Below, in pieces: positions 36,721-40,162 of a stretch of 40,162 nt of DNA. This DNA comes from Didymodactylos carnosus (lineage: Eukaryota; Rotifera; Eurotatoria; Philodinida; Philodinidae): positions 1-40,162 of the forward strand of contig CAJNOQ010000843.1 of NCBI GenBank assembly GCA_905250885.1. Reading direction: 5' to 3'. Within the stretch, counting starts at the first letter, position 1. Each line of letters starts with the position of its first letter. A program made the position numbers and the translations under genes. The notes beneath the pieces were generated by a model that had not been told where the DNA came from, made no database searches, and saw only the letters and a list, made by a program, of their open reading frames with translations.

Positions 36721-37723
36721 TTTTGGCGGGGGATGATGTCTGTGTGATGTGCAGTAGTTTCAAATAAATGAGGGTTTGGGTGGTTGTCTTGACTGGCATG
36801 GTTTCAAATAGTGTTCCTGGTGGCAATGGGACTTCTTCGTCGTATTGGGAAAGCGACGATATGTCTAAACCACCTTTGCCGGTCGCGTCAATAACGAATA
36901 ACAGGTTGCCGCATTTTTGCGCTTTTTGTCGGTTTGTGCTAGTTTAGGTAAATCCGTGCAAGCTCCTCATCTGACCGGTCGCTCCATGGGACGAGTTAAG
37001 TATGTTGTGATCGATGTCTAGTCCTCGATAGAGTTTCGCTGTATGTTTCGTAGCTTTTGTTAGCCAGCTTCTGAATAAAATGTAGCAAAATGGGCCGAAA
37101 GTGTTTACTTTGCTCATGCGGTTTTCTCTCAGTGCTTTATTTATTAATTTATATAGAAAGCATTTCATTGTGTATAGCTGAGTGCAACACTTGTAAATTT
37201 CTTCTCTGTCCTTGTTTTCTACGTCTATCAGCTGACGAGCTATACATTGTGAGGCACAATGTTGACGTAGTTGCTCTCCTTCGATAATTATTCCATTCGC
37301 TGCCTGCTTCACTATTTCAGCATCAGAAAGTGTATTGTCTTTTTTCCACTGTGAAAGAAAAGTATAAGCGTCTTTGCCCCAGTCATCATTGAACATTTTA
37401 CTCGATGCTGATGGGAGAAAAAATCTTTCTTCTCTTAAACCTTGACTTTCATTTCTACTAATTAAAACTCGTCTTATTGGCTGTTATTTATTTGGATCCG
37501 ATTTATTGATTTGAATAGAATTGTTTAAGTTAATCGAATAATTATCCAGGTCAGCTAGTTTTGTTTGATTTTTTCTATTAAATGCTTCTTCAGTAATCGC
37601 CGATTCGATATCAGAATATTTTGTCCATTCTTCTTTTTCATTTGTTGACCATGGATCAGAATTCGATTTCCAATACCATTGAGCTCGTGGTTGATCAGCT
37701 GCTTTTATCGCTTGACTTCCCAT
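36677..37723 (-). pseudogene. WWE + ADP-ribosyltransferase gene, disabled by two in-frame stops
   Basis: One minus-strand frame of 349 codons (ATG at 37723, TGA at 36677-36679) is interrupted by TAA at 37484-37486 (codon 80) and 36944-36946 (codon 260). There is no frameshift in the recognisable part. Codons 14-73 form a WWE domain (QWYWKS, DPW, EEWTKYSDIE, YSINLN), which binds ADP-ribose chains or partners. The second half resembles an arginine-type mono-ADP-ribosyltransferase: LYRGLD with its arginine at codon 233, a GFT-TST segment at 258-263 where the family has its STS motif, and DEEV then LPPGT at 295-304 near the catalytic glutamate. The second stop falls inside the STS segment. The position before the expected catalytic E is D-E rather than the usual E-x, so activity was already uncertain. 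The last 15-20 codons run into the tandem array, so the true C-terminus is unclear. The gene is intronless, unlike its neighbours. Confidence 0.8.
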
Positions 37724-39170
37724 TGATTAAACTTTCCCATTGATGGGTCCTAGAAACGTCCGTGGATGTAGAAAAGACACTGGACAAGTAGCAGAATATT
37801 CTCTAATTGAAGAAACACTTTGTCGGCTTTTCAAGACCAACTCTGAGTGATTATGTTTATTTTCTATTCATTTATGAAACTGAAACTTGTTTTTGCAGTT
37901 TGGTACATAGCAAAAGTGAAACGAAACATATCTGGAACAGAAAACAAAAAGTTTTGACTAAGTATCTTCTCCATGGTTTAGATAGTACATAAGACACCAG
38001 GTACCTATGTGAACAAGCAGAAATCTTCTCACTGGAAAGAAAAGTACACTGACACAAAAGAAAGCGAACATTACTAATGCTGGCAATACAATGCATACTG
38101 TGTCTAACTCTTACCCATGGTAGTTGTTATTCATGTTTGTCCTGTTAAATTACAAAGATATTTCATTTCCGATCTGGGCGTTCGGGCTTAAACCTTCTTT
38201 TTGACAGGTATGGAGAATTTAGTATCATTTTTTTTGTTTCAATCGAACGTGAAAAAACAAAAGATAATGTAAGGGTTTTCACAAGAGAAAACAAATATTT
38301 GATCAAACAAAAATGAAATAAAACAGTGAAAAACTTCCTGCTTGTCAAAATGCAATCCAGATAGAAAGAAAGCATTAGATGACACAAAAACGATCTAGGA
38401 CATTGAATCGAGTGTGGTTTTAGCTCGGACAGGTTTAGTTAAACTGGAGTTCTGCTTGGAAACGTAACCCTGCAACCGCAGTATAATTCTGTCCCATATT
38501 TTTTGCATTTTGTTTCTTCTAAACAACTGTCTCTAGAGCCTGTGACCCGGGTCTACTTCTTAGTTTATTTTTTATTCTCGGAGAAGAAACACTTAGCAAC
38601 TTCTCCAGAACGTACTCAAATAGATTGCTCACATGGAAGAATGTAGCCTATTATTTTTAGGTGCGTAACTTTTATGTTGGCTGAATAGGTATCATCCTAC
38701 GCTGATGAAGTGTGATACGTGAAAGAGCATATTACTTAAAATGATCAATCTTTTCCTGCGACTCCGTTCTGTTTCTCACACAAAATTACTAATTTCTCAC
38801 TGTTTATACGAGAGCAATAGAATAAAACTTTACTCACTTCCAAGTGAGTAACTCAAAATTTTTTATGGATTACCTGATCGAAACAAGATGGGAGATCCCC
38901 ACCTTCCCCCATCTAATCAAAAACGCTGTTAATCGTGTCGAGTATGTACAGACCGGAGCATTTACGTTCGGCTCAAGTCAAAAAGCAGTTTTTAGAACGT
39001 TCTTTGCGTTTTTTTAGAAAGAGAAAACATCCTAGTGATCTTTGTTGCTTTTACACTGTAAAGAGGTTTTACACTTCGAATGTGAAAAATCACGGATGAA
39101 GCGTGGTAAACATCGTCCACACTGAACGTCCAATAAGGGGACATACTACGTTTCATCCGTGTTCGTACTG
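37724..39170. other. Intergenic DNA without recognised gene
   Basis: The short open frames on both strands (for example 37807-37992 and 38163-38387) show no domains. A short direct repeat TTTCCCATTGAT-like pair lies just upstream of the ART start (about 37718-37744). An inverted pair CACGGATGAAGCGTGG / CTACGTTTCATCCGTG brackets about 39091-39163. Confidence 0.5.
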
Positions 39171-39778
39171 TCCCTAGTAAAAATCCTAGATACTTCTTAA
39201 GATTATCTTACTAAGATCTTATCCTTTAAGACTTTGTTAAGATAATCTAAGATCTTATCGTTTAAGATCTTAATTAGATTTAATGACTCTACTTTCATTC
39301 ACCCCTTTGATTTGCTCTCATTCATCTATATGAGTAACACCGAAAATATGAGTGATTTTACGATTAGTTTTCTTCTAGACTCTGCTAGTACTTGCTCTCT
39401 CGAAAGTGTTCAACAACGTTTTAGGGAGTGTACATACTGGTCAAGGTCCATGGTTGGACACCCGAAAATATGAAGTTTCTCTTCATTTTTTAACACTCTT
39501 CAGCTGCTGCTTTGGATAATGCGGAATAAAATTTCAAAAGTTCTAGCAAATCTGGAATGAATACTATTTAAAAATGTCATCATTCTTACTAAAGATTCTT
39601 ATCCAATCTTGAAAAAATCTTAGACAGTATAATCTTATTAAATCTTAGAATTTTCGGGCCTGACGATCTTAGTAAGATTTGTCGAAGATCTTAGACAAAT
39701 GTAGGCGAAGTCTTACTAAGATCTTAATACGATTTTTGTAAGATCTGAGTAAGATTCAAGTAAGTTTCTCACTAGGGA
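39171..39778. mobile_element. MITE-like element (608 bp) with TCCCTAGT ends and TAAGATCTTA motifs
   Basis: It starts TCCCTAGTAAAAATCC and ends with the inverse ACTAGGGA. Subterminal regions on both sides are made of many degenerate copies of the palindromic motif TAAGATCTTA (about 39198-39286 and 39590-39757). Clustered subterminal motifs of this kind are typical transposase-binding arrangements. No coding capacity and no clear target duplication. Confidence 0.65.
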
Positions 39779-40023
39779 GCTCTTTTTGTAAGGTATATTT
39801 CCCCATAAAATCATGTCAAAAGACGACAACAAGATACGCATTCGACGCATCTTTTCAAGCTCTGTCCGATGAAGTGATCCTCATTGATACTAAAAACCAT
39901 TTAATGATAGAATAAAATAACTTTTAAAAGCGATTTTCCTCGTTTTTCAAAGTTTGAGTGCGTGTTGCACCATTCCACGGGATTGTAGAACGTGGGATGA
40001 CATATATTTCGCATGTACTCGAC

Positions 40024-40162
40024 GTGCGCTATTGAAAAACAGGTTTTTGTATTTGCCCAAGTATATTCAGAATAAAATGTTTTTCCAGTAAAATACCACA
40101 GGATTTTTGTCTGTTTCAAAAGTGCTTGAGCAAATGCAAAAACCTGTTTTTCAATAGCGCAC
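40024..40162. repeat. Inverted repeat running into the window end
   Basis: GTGCGCTATTGAAAAACAGG and following bases (40024-40058) are repeated inverted at 40127-40162, with about 68 bp between. The right arm touches the window edge, so the structure may be longer. Confidence 0.75.

Noticed and set aside
35848-36736. CRISPR-like array
   Set aside because: Units are 129-140 bp, diverge along their whole length and lack alternating short repeats and unique spacers. It is a eukaryotic tandem repeat.
36944-37486. Reassignment of TAA to a sense codon, because the ART frame is intact apart from two TAA codons and none of the four other gene ends here uses TAA
   Set aside because: The CDC50, GRAMD1 and ZMAT5 exons contain no in-frame TAA, and four stops are too few to be informative. 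Pseudogenisation is simpler.

Overview
The window looks like nuclear DNA of a small invertebrate animal, most likely a bdelloid rotifer of the Rotaria/Adineta type. It is strongly AT-rich, with spliceosomal GT-AG introns that are mostly 50-120 nt plus a few multi-kb introns filled with small mobile elements. Coding sequence is rich in Q, N and S. It also holds a broken single-exon WWE + ADP-ribosyltransferase gene, a combination I associate with rotifer gene sets. The host identification is inference. I saw no prokaryotic operons, CRISPR array, rRNA or tRNA.

Left and centre (about 4.4-28 kb) carry four genes, all on the + strand. (1) The last coding exon of an unrecognised gene lies at 4424-4614. 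(2) A complete seven-exon CDC50/TMEM30 gene (5348-7150, 363 aa) encodes the P4-ATPase lipid-flippase beta subunit. (3) A GRAMD1/Aster-type gene (about 10384-25253) has 14 shared exons encoding a GRAM domain, a VASt sterol-binding domain and a C-terminal ER membrane anchor. Two different long N-terminal exons (10384-11170 and 12832-13824) both end in phase 0 and can both join the GRAM exon, which suggests alternative promoters. (4) A three-exon ZMAT5 / U11-U12 20K gene (26692-27904, 144 aa) encodes a protein of the minor spliceosome. I derived the exon boundaries by hand from splice signals, and the reading phase is kept at every junction.

The right third (about 28-40 kb) is gene-poor and repeat-rich: miniature inverted-repeat elements, foldback elements, a 139-bp tandem array, and a minus-strand WWE-ART pseudogene (36677-37723) that is full length but interrupted by two in-frame TAA codons. 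The tandem array abuts and partly overlaps its 3' end.

Mobile elements are the other main theme. There is a hAT-like MITE with an 8-bp target duplication (11692-12026), a 1.05-kb foldback element with TCCCTAG termini (16606-17651) and a partial second copy (29524-29640), and a perfect-looking long hairpin (7989-8284). A 116-bp repeat is present at 13825 and, inverted, at 28700; its first copy starts exactly at the splice donor of the second GRAMD1 first exon.

Functionally, CDC50 (phosphatidylserine asymmetry) and Aster/GRAMD1 (phosphatidylserine-sensing ER-to-plasma-membrane sterol transfer) are neighbours that act on the same membrane lipids. Nothing in the sequence shows that they are co-regulated.
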